Counted from the stretch's first letter, positions 1 to 6,424 are shown. The stretch: 7,038 nt of DNA from Candidatus Zixiibacteriota bacterium (GCA_023700785.1 JAMPYH010000142.1:1-7038); one strand, 5' to 3'. Notes: generated by a model from the sequence alone, not told the origin. Made by a program: numbers and translations.

Positions 1-3000
1 CCGTCACCGTGTCGGTCGCGAGAATACCTTCCAGCAGGCGATCCATCGGATGCGGCGGCACCGGATCAGGATAGGTCGGATACTGGTTCTGGAAGTTGTA
101 CCGGATGGTGTATTTCTGGCCATCTGGCGCAGCGGCCCACTGCAGCACGCAGCTCGCGCTCGGAGTTCCGGTCGCGGTAGCCGGTGGCGGCGGCGGGACG
201 TTGGAGTAGAGGATGGTCGCGGGATATGGTCCACCCACATTGCCGGCCCCATCCTTGAAGTAGTAGTTAACCTGCTTCATGCCCACGCCGCCCAGCGCGG
301 TCAACGGATTGAGCGCGAACGGTGTTGAGACTGGGGTCCAGCCTGGAAGCGGATTGCTGCCATCACTGTTAATGGTCCAGAACGAATCGACATCGCCGTC
401 CCACGTCATGTTGACCGTGTTCCCCGACAGCGAACTGGTATAGCCCGGTGCGGCCAATGGATTGCCGGAGACGATGACAAACGACGCCGCGGACGGCACC
501 GTCGCGTCAAGGTTGATCACGCACGAGCCGGAAACGATATTTCCGCCCCGGTCGGAGACCTCAAGCAGCACCGTGTGCGGGCCGTCGCCCCCAACCAACG
601 AGTACGTTGGAGCAGCGTTGTAGGCGACCCACGGCACACCTACCAGCGAACCTTCGCCGATACGCATGCGATACGGGGTGCAGTTGTCAGTCGCCGCGAT
701 CGCCAGGTTAACCAACGCAACGTTGGTCAGCGCGGGACCGGTGAACGATGTCAGCACAGGCGGCGTCAGATCGAGCCGGAACGGATCGGAATCAAAGACC
801 GATTCGTTGCCCGCGCAATCCAGCGCCTTGATCCAAAGTGTCTTGGCGACGCATTCGGTCGGCGTTCCCGCGTACGTATAGCTTAACGTGTACGGATTCG
901 CTGAGACGATCGCGAAGTCGGAATAGGTCGTGAAGTTATCCTCCGAGACCCGCAGTACCGTTACATCCGCGCTTAATCCAGTGATGCTGAGATTAAACGT
1001 CAGGGAGTTGGAATACTGGGGATCGATCGGGTTAGGGGTCGCTGTCGCGGCCGCGTCGACGACGATCATGTTGGTCAGGGTCGGGACCGTGTTATCGACC
1101 TCGATACTGTCAACCGCCGGCGCCGATGTATTGGCGATATCGTCCACAATACGAATGTACAGGTACTGAACACCGGCCACGTTGGGAACTGAACCAAGCG
1201 CGGTGTCGGGCGAGGTCTCGCCCACGAGAGACTTCCAGAAGCCCCACGTGATCCCATCGTACGACCACTCCAGCGTCACGGCATCGGTGCCGGTCCAGCT
1301 GTAGTGAGCCTCGATCTGGCCGTCGTTCGAGCAGTCGAAACCGCCAAGATCGACCATGTCGTATGAAGTGATCGTCACCGGCGTCATGTCGAGCTCAATG
1401 GCATCGGACAGGACGTTGCTGATATTGCCGGCGCTGTCGCGAGAAGCCAGATAGACGGTCTTCATGCCGTCGCCGGCCGAGAGCGTAAATGGCCAGGGCG
1501 GACCAACAGAGTTCGGAACCCATCCACCGTTACCGCAGACCAGATCGCCCGCATTCTCGGACAGGTTCGCTTGACCCATGTTCAGGCCGCCAAGTCCCAG
1601 ATTGGCCCAGGAGATCGCCACGCTGGCGCTGTTGGTCTTCGGGGCGCCGGCGTTGATCACCAACGGACCAACCGCGACTGGCGCGATATTGTCCAGGATG
1701 ATCGCGTTGGACGGCGTCCAATCGACACGGTTATTGTACTTGTCGTACAGCCGTGCCCAGACGGTGTGCGCGCCGTTCACGTTGGTCATCGCGAAATCGC
1801 TGGAGGCGGCATACGGGATGATCGGCTGATCGCCGGACTCCGAGACCATCATGGTAAATGGACTGCCGGTGGCGGTGATCGCCAACGTCACAGTCGAATC
1901 ATTGGTCCAACGGCTATTGTCAAGCGCGCAGCCATCCTTGTCGGAAACGGCGACGGATGTGATAGCCGGAGCGGTCCGATCGATCGTGTAAGTGTAAAAG
2001 ATCTCATTCGAGACATTTCCACCTGCATCGACAACACGTATTCCCGCGGTATGAGTGCCTTCGGGTAGTCCAAGCCACACGAAGTTATACAGCGTAGGAG
2101 CACTGGCCCCCGCCATCAATGGGTGCACACCCGGGACCGGGATATAGTCGCTCCAAACACCGCCGTTGGAGTTCCATTGGAACTTGTCCAGATCGTAGTT
2201 GTCGGTGGCCGACATGGTGAGGAACAACTGCAGGAACGGACCCGGACCAGCGACAGAGCCGTCCGAATAGGTATCATCACCCGCAGGATTGTTTGCCACC
2301 ACCGATACCAGCACCGGCGCGACATTGTCGATCAGCGTAAAGCTGGTCGAACCTGCGCCGTGCGGGATCGGGTTGTTCGCCGGATCACGGAAGTCCGTTC
2401 CGGTGAACGTGATCGCCGACGAGACGTTTGCGCCGATCACTTCGAATTGCGCGAAGCCAAGACGACCGCCATCGATACCCGGAAGGGTAAAGTTGGCCGC
2501 CGCGAAGGTGAGCGAATTCGAAGTTGCGCTGATTCCGGTGTAGAGAGCCGGCGGAGACGGACCAAGATACGCGCCATCGTAATCGGCGGAACCGGCGACG
2601 TACGCCAATTTGGTATCGTCCCAGTTAACGACGAAGTTGTAGGCCGCCATCAACTGGCTGTCCAGACCGGCGCAGGCCGGCATCGACCACATAAAGTCGA
2701 CATCAATGATGTCGCCGATATTGTAGCTGGTCGCGGCCGCGACCGCCGTCAGGGCATACTGCATCGGGTTGGCGTCGGTGATGATCCCCGGAGACATCGT
2801 GTAAACGTTGTCACCGAAGAAGTTGCCATCCCACCAGTTCGCCGCTATGCCGTCATCATAACCCTGGCTCGCGCCGGTGTTATTAATGAGACAGTTGTAG
2901 CGGATCCAGTTTTGCGCGGTGGAGTTGAGGGCGATGATCCCCCAGCCGCCGCTGGCATTTACCAGACTGTTTTCGATGCGGCTGCCGCCGACACTGTTGA

Positions 3001-3724
3001 AATAGATACCGTACGTGCTGACCGAGTCAACACGCGCGTTCTGGATCTCCAAACCGGATGAACCGCCATCAACATAGATCCCGTAATTACCGCGCAGGGC
3101 GGTGAAGTCGATGATCCAGCTGGTGCCGGTGAGGTTGTAGATCTGCGCGCCAAAATCGCAATCGACCGCATCGCAGTTCTGGATCGTCGTATTGCTGGCG
3201 GCGGCACAGTACACACCGTTATTCAGGTTCGACAGCGCCAGATTTTGCACCAGCGCGTTGTTAACTGAATTGAGATAGACACCCGTGCCGCTGGCTCCCT
3301 CGATGATCATGTCTTCCACGACCACGTTGTTGCCATTGACCAGGACTCCAGTTCCCGCGTAGCCGACCAGCTTGATATTGCGTAGCGACTGGTCAAGGCC
3401 GAGGGTGATGAAGTTGAAGGTGCCCACTGGCGAGGTGAAGACGATATCGCCCGGTGCGGCGGCTGAATCGCCGTAAATGGCATCAATCTTCGCCGGATTT
3501 GGCGTCAGATTGTTGTCACTATAACTACCCGCCATGATGACGATCTTGTGAGGACCGCCGGCAAAGGTCTGCGCGGTCGCGATCGCCGCGGAGAGGGTCG
3601 GGTAGGTGGTCAGCGGATTGCCGTCATCATCGACGATAAACGTCGTGTACTGAGCCATCGCGGGAAGCGCGGACATGCACAGTACCGCCATCGTCAGGAA
3701 GATCGTTAGGAAAATCCTATTCAT
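1..3724 (-). CDS. Giant secreted beta-helix / cohesin-like / Ig-repeat protein (N-terminal 1241 codons, partial)
   Basis: An uninterrupted minus-strand frame runs from ATG 3724-3722 to the left edge without a stop, so the C-terminus is missing. The start is set by GGAGG at 3731-3735, 6 nt upstream. Residues 1-24 form a Sec signal peptide (basic NR, hydrophobic core, cleavage after ALPAMA, mature end QYTTF). Then come: an entry segment (FIVDDDGNP, YPTLSAAI, about 29-50) typical of secreted pectin-lyase-like beta-helices; seven beta-helix rungs (about 126-285); a cohesin-like domain (about 330-465); seven Ig-like repeats of 88-116 residues, each opening with a D-x-(T/V/I)-(A/V)-P type motif (D466, D582, D678, D779, D877, D985, D1073); and an FN3-like start (about 1177 on, after a run of five prolines). 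It is likely extracellular or surface-attached. Enzymatic activity cannot be assigned: no catalytic motif was recognised. A C-terminal sorting, dockerin or FlgD-like domain could lie beyond the window. The long frames on the opposite strand are shadows. Confidence 0.93.
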   Translation of the reverse strand, partial: MNRIFLTIFLTMAVLCMSALPAMAQYTTFIVDDDGNPLTTYPTLSAAIATAQTFAGGPHKIVIMAGSYSDNNLTPNPAKIDAIYGDSAAAPGDIVFTSPVGTFNFITLGLDQSLRNIKLVGYAGTGVLVNGNNVVVEDMIIEGASGTGVYLNSVNNALVQNLALSNLNNGVYCAAASNTTIQNCDAVDCDFGAQIYNLTGTSWIIDFTALRGNYGIYVDGGSSGLEIQNARVDSVSTYGIYFNSVGGSRIENSLVNASGGWGIIALNSTAQNWIRYNCLINNTGASQGYDDGIAANWWDGNFFGDNVYTMSPGIITDANPMQYALTAVAAATSYNIGDIIDVDFMWSMPACAGLDSQLMAAYNFVVNWDDTKLAYVAGSADYDGAYLGPSPPALYTGISATSNSLTFAAANFTLPGIDGGRLGFAQFEVIGANVSSAITFTGTDFRDPANNPIPHGAGSTSFTLIDNVAPVLVSVVANNPAGDDTYSDGSVAGPGPFLQLFLTMSATDNYDLDKFQWNSNGGVWSDYIPVPGVHPLMAGASAPTLYNFVWLGLPEGTHTAGIRVVDAGGNVSNEIFYTYTIDRTAPAITSVAVSDKDGCALDNSRWTNDSTVTLAITATGSPFTMMVSESGDQPIIPYAASSDFAMTNVNGAHTVWARLYDKYNNRVDWTPSNAIILDNIAPVAVGPLVINAGAPKTNSASVAISWANLGLGGLNMGQANLSENAGDLVCGNGGWVPNSVGPPWPFTLSAGDGMKTVYLASRDSAGNISNVLSDAIELDMTPVTITSYDMVDLGGFDCSNDGQIEAHYSWTGTDAVTLEWSYDGITWGFWKSLVGETSPDTALGSVPNVAGVQYLYIRIVDDIANTSAPAVDSIEVDNTVPTLTNMIVVDAAATATPNPIDPQYSNSLTFNLSITGLSADVTVLRVSEDNFTTYSDFAIVSANPYTLSYTYAGTPTECVAKTLWIKALDCAGNESVFDSDPFRLDLTPPVLTSFTGPALTNVALVNLAIAATDNCTPYRMRIGEGSLVGVPWVAYNAAPTYSLVGGDGPHTVLLEVSDRGGNIVSGSCVINLDATVPSAASFVIVSGNPLAAPGYTSSLSGNTVNMTWDGDVDSFWTINSDGSNPLPGWTPVSTPFALNPLTALGGVGMKQVNYYFKDGAGNVGGPYPATILYSNVPPPPPATATGTPSASCVLQWAAAPDGQKYTIRYNFQNQYPTYPDPVPPHPMDRLLEGILATDTVT
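203..2329 (-). repeat. Seven tandem Ig-like (beta-sandwich) repeats within the giant protein
   Basis: Each unit opens with an aspartate followed within a few residues by proline (DNVAPV, DRTAPA, DNIAPV, DMTPVT, DNTVPT, DLTPPV, DATVPS) at residues 466, 582, 678, 779, 877, 985 and 1073. Later positions recur too: a TN or NS turn before a V-x-L-x-I-x-A strand; an M-x-V-S-E or R-x-G-E motif in several units (for example TMMVSES, VLRVSED, MRIGEG); G-x-HTV near the end (GAHTVWAR, GPHTVLLE, also EGTHTAGI); and D-x-(A/G)-GN-x-S before the next opening aspartate. This pattern is typical of bacterial Ig-like domains in long surface proteins and suggests a stalk or spacer. Confidence 0.75.
2330..2737 (-). 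other. Cohesin-like domain within the giant protein
   Basis: Residues about 330-465 follow the cohesin order. An opening strand after a GD turn (YNIGDIIDVDF) is followed by an inner strand and an aspartate-containing turn ahead of a hydrophobic strand (YNFVVNWDDTKLAYVAGS, from residue 362). Then come a middle strand (LTFAAANF), a GG-R-L-GFAQFEV strand (about 419-429) and a closing ITFTGTDFRDP segment. Cohesins bind dockerins in cellulosomes, and cohesin-like modules occur in many non-cellulosomal secreted proteins. The call rests on pattern recognition by eye; a generic beta-sandwich is the alternative. Confidence 0.55.
2870..3349 (-). repeat. Seven parallel beta-helix rungs within the giant protein
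   Basis: Residues about 126-285 repeat a G-(V/I)-x-(V/L/I)-x-N/S ... I/V-x-N/D pattern. The leading glycines are at 126, 148, 170, 192, 215, 239 and 262, a period of 22-24 residues. Examples are TGVLVNG, TGVYLNS, NGVYCAA, YGIYVDG and YGIYFNS. This is the rung length of right-handed parallel beta-helices (PbH1 / pectin-lyase-like). The rungs are diverged at DNA level, so this is an old protein repeat and not a recent tandem duplication. Such folds bind or cleave polysaccharide, or act as rigid adhesin stalks; which applies here is not visible. Confidence 0.85.
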
Positions 3725-3728
3725 CTGT

Positions 3729-3735
3729 ATCCTCC
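3729..3735 (-). promoter_or_regulatory. Ribosome binding site of the giant secreted protein
   Basis: On the minus strand GGAGGAT sits just before the ATG at 3724, with 6 nt between GGAGG and the start codon. This is a near-ideal Shine-Dalgarno sequence, and with the signal peptide that follows immediately it fixes the start. No convincing -10/-35 pair was found close upstream. GATAAT (minus strand, near 3927-3932) has no matching -35 at 16-18 bp. Confidence 0.8.
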
Positions 3736-3900
3736 GAAATGATTCCACTCTTGCGCGACCCGATGCCAAAGCACCGGAGATCGCCATAACCCAAGGGATA
3801 AGGGTGCCGCGGCCAACGCGGCCCGACAGATGCGATTGTGGATGTCCTTTAGATCGTGAGGATAGGGGAAACGCCCAGAACTGGCGCAACCAGCCGCGCA

Positions 3901-3926
3901 AGTTGCCACTTGTGAGAGTGGCAATT
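3901..3926. repeat. Hairpin upstream of the giant gene
   Basis: TTGCCACT and AGTGGCAA form a perfect 8-bp stem around a 6-nt loop (TGTGAG), extended to about 10 bp with a G-T pair. It lies about 180 bp upstream of the giant protein's start. Neither strand has a T-run after it, so it is not a standard terminator. A leader structure or an operator with dyad symmetry are the options. Confidence 0.35.
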
Positions 3927-4498
3927 ATCCGCTATATTGCGACGCTGCCGGGTGAGGGGCTCAAGACTAGCAGTACCCAGGTTAGCCTTAAGGTGCCTTC
4001 TTACCTGGCGGCACTAATTGAATCCCGCCGGCAGTCCGTCGCGTATCCCTTCTTCTGTGAGCTTACCGCTTTCGTCCTCAGCGTGCAGAGTTCACTGCAT
4101 GGAAAAGGGTCGACAATCGATCGTGTGATCGTTCTGTCTCTGGTCTGATGCCTCTGGTCCCTCCCAGATAACATGTTCCCGAAGAATGGATCGGCCATAA
4201 GCTCGCGGTCGCGTGTCCCCTCTGACTCGATCACGAACACCCGCGCCTGTGGATCGCATCGAACCCACATCGCCAGGCGCCCCAGATTGAGCGAGCGACC
4301 GCGTCGCTTATGTACCTATTCCTTGGAAATTGTTAGGAGGCTGTATGCAGCCAAGGAGGCGTGTGAGAGTCTGGCGAGACGGCTCCTATGTTTCCCCTTG
4401 GAAGAACACCTTCTAACAAATTTGCCGCGACATCCCGGTGTCGAAGCAGTACCCAGTCAATTTGTTGATGTACTTCCGATCCCCGATAAGGGCTTTGC

Positions 4499-4696
4499 GT
4501 GATCAGTTCCCCTGATAAACCTCAATATCCCCGGATAATCGTGTCGATACTGATCATGCTGGCGATTATCGTGTGCCTCATGATAGAGACCGGTATCCCT
4601 GATGTCAAGAGGAATCTCGAATTCGCCGCACGATCTTCAAAAAAAGGTGACGTTAACTCACACAGGTTAACGAATAGATGCGTGTGTCCATCTTAA
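4499..4696 (+). CDS. Possible small single-span membrane protein (65 residues), doubtful
   Basis: This frame starts with GTG at 4499, overlapping the TGA of the plus-strand frame that ends at 4502 (GTGA). AAGGG lies 6 nt upstream. The product has a polar N-terminus (ISSPDKPQYPR), one strongly hydrophobic segment (IIVSILIMLAIIVCLMI, about residues 13-29) and a basic C-terminal part (KRNLEFAARSSKKGDVN). It looks like a small inner-membrane protein, N-in by the positive-inside rule only if the tail is short. Against it: no family is recognised, an inverted repeat sits inside the frame, and the preceding frame is itself doubtful. It could equally be a chance frame or a relic. Confidence 0.25.
   Translation: MISSPDKPQYPRIIVSILIMLAIIVCLMIETGIPDVKRNLEFAARSSKKGDVNSHRLTNRCVCPS
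4651..4672. repeat. Inverted repeat CGTTAAC-N8-GTTAACG
   Basis: Two perfect 7-bp arms (CGTTAAC at 4651-4657, GTTAACG at 4666-4672) flank TCACACAG. Each arm contains the palindrome GTTAAC. Dyads of this size suit a dimeric DNA-binding protein, but no promoter was identified nearby and the site lies in the 3' part of a doubtful small frame. A chance occurrence is possible. Confidence 0.35.
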
Positions 4697-4709
4697 TAAG
4701 AAGACGAGA

Positions 4710-4757
4710 GGTGAAAATCACCAAAAACCCGATATCGAAATTCGGGTGAATTTCACC
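4710..4757. repeat. Pair of near-identical palindromes around the terminator
   Basis: GGTGAAAATCACC (4710-4722) and GGTGAATTTCACC (4745-4757) are related 13-bp palindromes differing at two central bases. Each can fold alone, or the outer arms GGTGAAA and TTTCACC can pair with each other around the terminator stem. The right-hand copy overlaps the TCGGGT arm, so its own folding competes with the terminator stem. Confidence 0.5.
4723..4747 (-). terminator. Rho-independent terminator of the dehydrogenase gene
   Basis: Read on the minus strand, ACCCGA and TCGGGT form a 6-bp GC-rich stem with a 9-nt loop, followed at once by TTTTT (AAAAA at 4723-4727 on the plus strand). It begins about 60 bp after the dehydrogenase stop codon and on the right strand to end that transcript. 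A longer outer pairing (GGTGAAA with TTTCACC) encloses it. Confidence 0.75.
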
Positions 4758-4808
4758 GGTGACACTGATCCGGCCACTCCGCCGTCGCATTGTTGCTAAC
4801 ATGGACGC

Positions 4809-5777
4809 TCAATATCCGTATTCAAGGTTTACTCGGTTCGGCAACGGATCTCCTTTCGCCGCGAGATTCAACAAGGCGGCCAGGCCTTCCTCCCACAGAA
4901 CATCGCTCTGATCAGAATCGCCACCCACATGCGGAGTCATCACTACATTTGACAGCGAGTGAAACGGAAACGCGGACGGTTCGGTTCGCTCGCGCGACTC
5001 TAAGGTGTCCGGATACATGTACCAAACATCCAGGCCGGCTCGTAAGCGACCTGACGTTAGTTCATTGAAGAGAGCTTCTTCCTGAATGATCGGACCTCGC
5101 GCGACATTAACAACTATCGCCCTATCCGGCAACAGAGAGAGTTCAGTTCTTCCGATCAGACCTTTTGTTTCGCCGGTCAGCGGCAGCGCGACAATCAGCG
5201 CGTTGGCGCGAGGAAGTACCTCCGCCAGCTGATCGAGAGGAATGACCTGATTGACGCTTTCGATCGGGGCGGAGGAACGGCGACGAATTCCCACCGTCTT
5301 CATACCGATAGCGCGGCAACCCTCGGCAACTCGGCGTCCGATCTCACCCAGGCCCAGGATAACCGCCGTCCGGCCGGAAAGCAGGATCGATTCACTCGCC
5401 GCATACCTCGGCCGCCAGTCTCCTTCCCGAAGTTTGCTGTCAAGGGGTAGGATGTTTTTTGCCGCCGCCAGTAAAAGCGTAAGCGCCAGCTCGGCAGTCG
5501 GCTGGGCGTTGTAGTGCAGATTGTGAACCGTGAGCTGGGGATGACCGATCAGCATCTCCCTGACCGGAACCGGCACACCCGCCCAGGGGATGATCACTGT
5601 CCGGAGCGACGGGCTCGCGGTCAGCATCTCCGGCTTAAGCCTTCCCCCGACCAACACCTGGTAGTCGGGCTGGGCCGGGATCTCTTTGCTGACAGTCAAG
5701 TGGATGTCCCTATTCAGTAGCGCGCGGAGCGAATTCTCCTGAGCTGGGGAGATCTCTTCTACAAAGAGGACGTTCAT
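4809..5777 (-). CDS. D-isomer-specific 2-hydroxyacid dehydrogenase family protein
   Basis: A complete 322-residue protein, the usual length for this cytosolic NAD(P)H-dependent family, which interconverts 2-hydroxy acids and 2-keto acids. The N-terminal half is the substrate domain (PWAGVP at 64-69, the substrate-loop region; NAQPTAELALTLLL at 90-103). The nucleotide-binding Rossmann motif is GLGEIG at 142-147. Of the family's catalytic residues, Arg is R227 (NVARGP) and His is H283 (TPHVGG). The conserved Glu expected after GLDV is not seen: the segment reads DVWYMYP (250-256), with Y255 where most members have Glu and formate dehydrogenase has Gln. The residue after the Rossmann beta-2 strand is Arg-rich (GIRRRSS), which hints at NADP preference. 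The substrate cannot be named. ATG 5777 follows AGGCGGA at a distance of about 7 nt. The gene stands alone with its own terminator. Confidence 0.93.
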   Translation of the reverse strand: MNVLFVEEISPAQENSLRALLNRDIHLTVSKEIPAQPDYQVLVGGRLKPEMLTASPSLRTVIIPWAGVPVPVREMLIGHPQLTVHNLHYNAQPTAELALTLLLAAAKNILPLDSKLREGDWRPRYAASESILLSGRTAVILGLGEIGRRVAEGCRAIGMKTVGIRRRSSAPIESVNQVIPLDQLAEVLPRANALIVALPLTGETKGLIGRTELSLLPDRAIVVNVARGPIIQEEALFNELTSGRLRAGLDVWYMYPDTLESRERTEPSAFPFHSLSNVVMTPHVGGDSDQSDVLWEEGLAALLNLAAKGDPLPNRVNLEYGY

Positions 5778-5848
5778 CGATGTTCCGCCTGCGAGCTTAA
5801 GATGACTGACTTGACACTATTCGTCTGATCTTCCAACCTACGCATTAC

Positions 5849-5884
5849 AACCGGCTCCCGCAACCGCCTTGCGAGGGGCCGGTT
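5849..5884. repeat. Large imperfect hairpin upstream of the dehydrogenase
   Basis: Arms AACCGGC and GCCGGTT (7 bp) close the structure. Inside, CCC pairs with GGG and GCAA with TTGC around a CCGCC loop, with only a bulged T and a bulged GA, giving about 14 paired positions. It is 72-107 nt upstream of the dehydrogenase start. No T-run follows on either strand, so simple termination is unlikely. It could be a 5' UTR element of the dehydrogenase transcript or a dispersed palindromic repeat. Confidence 0.5.
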
Positions 5885-5981
5885 ATCTGGTCTTCCAGAA
5901 GCCATGCCGAGCATCCAGATCGTCCAGTACTTGCGGGTTCAATTAAGAGATGCTGTCATCGAAACCTCACCCGGTGCTGAC

Positions 5982-6092
5982 TCTGCACTAGCCCTTGCGG
6001 CGATCAAACAACTGAGTAAAGAGAATGACCAGCTCAGAGTTTAGGTGGACGAACTCCGGAAGCTGGTTGAAACCATTGCCAGGCTAAAGTGA
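5982..6092 (+). pseudogene. Relic of the 3' end of a coiled-coil (peptidase-S74-type tail) protein
   Basis: In one plus-strand frame the sequence reads SALALAAIKQLSKENDQLRV, then TAG (6042-6044), then VDELRKLVETIARLK and TGA (6090-6092). Hydrophobic residues fall on a heptad pattern across the amber codon (L, L, L, V, L, L, V, I, L), so both sides belong to one coiled coil. The TAG is most simply a CAG (Gln) to TAG transition. A short AA-I-K-x-L segment leading into a leucine zipper is the usual C-terminal tail of proteins with an intramolecular-chaperone (peptidase S74, tail-fibre/endosialidase) domain. That domain itself is not recognisable upstream, where the frame continues only to an ATG at 5904 with unrelated-looking sequence. 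A 3' gene remnant is likelier than a live 46-codon gene. The S74 link is an inference. Confidence 0.6.
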
Positions 6093-6130
6093 TCCTCGCT
6101 CACGGCTTGGTGATTGGTGAATTGAACCCG

Positions 6131-6160
6131 ATGAAACCCGATTTCATCGGGTTTCATTTT
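6131..6160 (+). terminator. Rho-independent terminator (12-bp perfect stem)
   Basis: ATGAAACCCGAT (6131-6142) and ATCGGGTTTCAT (6146-6157) pair perfectly around a TTC loop, followed by TTT. It lies 38 bp after the last stop of the coiled-coil relic, where the native terminator of that gene would be. The T-run is short, but TTTCATTTT is T-rich. The opposite strand has no T-run, so it is assigned to the plus strand. Confidence 0.72.
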
Positions 6161-6424
6161 GGACAATGACCTTCGGCGACCACTATCAACTGCCGCCAGA
6201 GATCTGCGTTCTCACATTATTACTAAGTCGAGAACTCAGGCGGCTCTGTTCTATCGCTGTTAACCCGCTAAGATTCACTCGGTTTCGACTGTGTCAGTTT
6301 TTTTGTCGCAGTGCTCTACATAGACGCGAATACTCCATGAATAGCCGTTCGCGTCCTTGACGATCAGGCGGACTATCCAATTTCAATTAATGAACGAAAA
6401 TAGCGGCATCTGTCCGTGATTCCC
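6161..6424. other. Non-coding stretch before the promoter
   Basis: About 260 bp with no gene I can support. A T7 run at 6299-6305 follows only a 4-bp stem (ACTG, TGT, CAGT), too weak to call a terminator. A 64-codon plus-strand frame crossing this stretch has no good ribosome site or recognisable motif. Confidence 0.4.

Larger units (their letters stand above)
3737..4690. other. Intergenic gap with no convincing gene
   Basis: Roughly 950 bp between the start region of the giant protein and the terminator behind the dehydrogenase. Frames of 60-160 codons occur on both strands, but they overlap each other, have no recognisable motif, are mostly arginine-rich and lack good ribosome sites. It may hold decayed coding DNA: a minus-strand frame at 4001-4270 begins with a protein-like stretch (VRCDPQARVFVIESEG) that then degenerates, and the plus-strand frame 4173-4502 has a plausible second half (YSLEIVRRLYAAKEACESL). 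I recognise neither. An AGGAGG at 4335-4340 precedes ATG 4345, but that frame is only 23 codons long. Confidence 0.5.
5778..6160. other. Intergenic region between dehydrogenase and plus-strand relic
   Basis: About 380 bp without an intact gene. It contains the hairpin at 5849-5884, the coiled-coil relic at about 5982-6092 and the plus-strand terminator at 6131-6160. I could not identify a well-spaced promoter for the dehydrogenase on the minus strand. A plus-strand TTGACA at 5811-5816 has no matching -10 at 16-18 bp. Confidence 0.5.

Noticed and set aside
1571..2068. A 165-codon open frame on the plus strand
   Set aside because: Antisense to the Ig-like repeats, with no ribosome site and no recognisable motif; shadow frame.
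2123..3061. A 312-codon open frame on the plus strand
   Set aside because: It lies opposite the giant minus-strand gene, which has a signal peptide, ribosome site and readable domains. The plus-strand product is arginine-rich with no motif, typical of a shadow frame in GC-rich DNA.
3675..4148. A 157-codon plus-strand frame crossing the start of the giant gene
   Set aside because: It overlaps the signal-peptide codons of the giant gene antisense, its composition is irregular and it has no recognised family or clear ribosome site.
5774..5914. A 46-codon minus-strand frame whose TGA overlaps the dehydrogenase ATG (ATGA)
   Set aside because: The overlap suggests translational coupling, but the peptide is arginine-rich, has no good ribosome site, matches nothing I know and runs through the large hairpin. 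I regard it as chance.
5886..5933. A short minus-strand peptide (PQVLDDLDARHGFWKTR, then TAA) ending just before the large hairpin
   Set aside because: It looks protein-like and could be the tail of a lost gene with the hairpin as its terminator. But it is only about 19 codons between stops and the hairpin lacks a T-run.
6284..6305. A T7 run after a small stem, as a possible terminator
   Set aside because: The stem is only 4 bp and no gene ends just upstream on that strand; the 12-bp stem at 6131-6160 already serves the only candidate.
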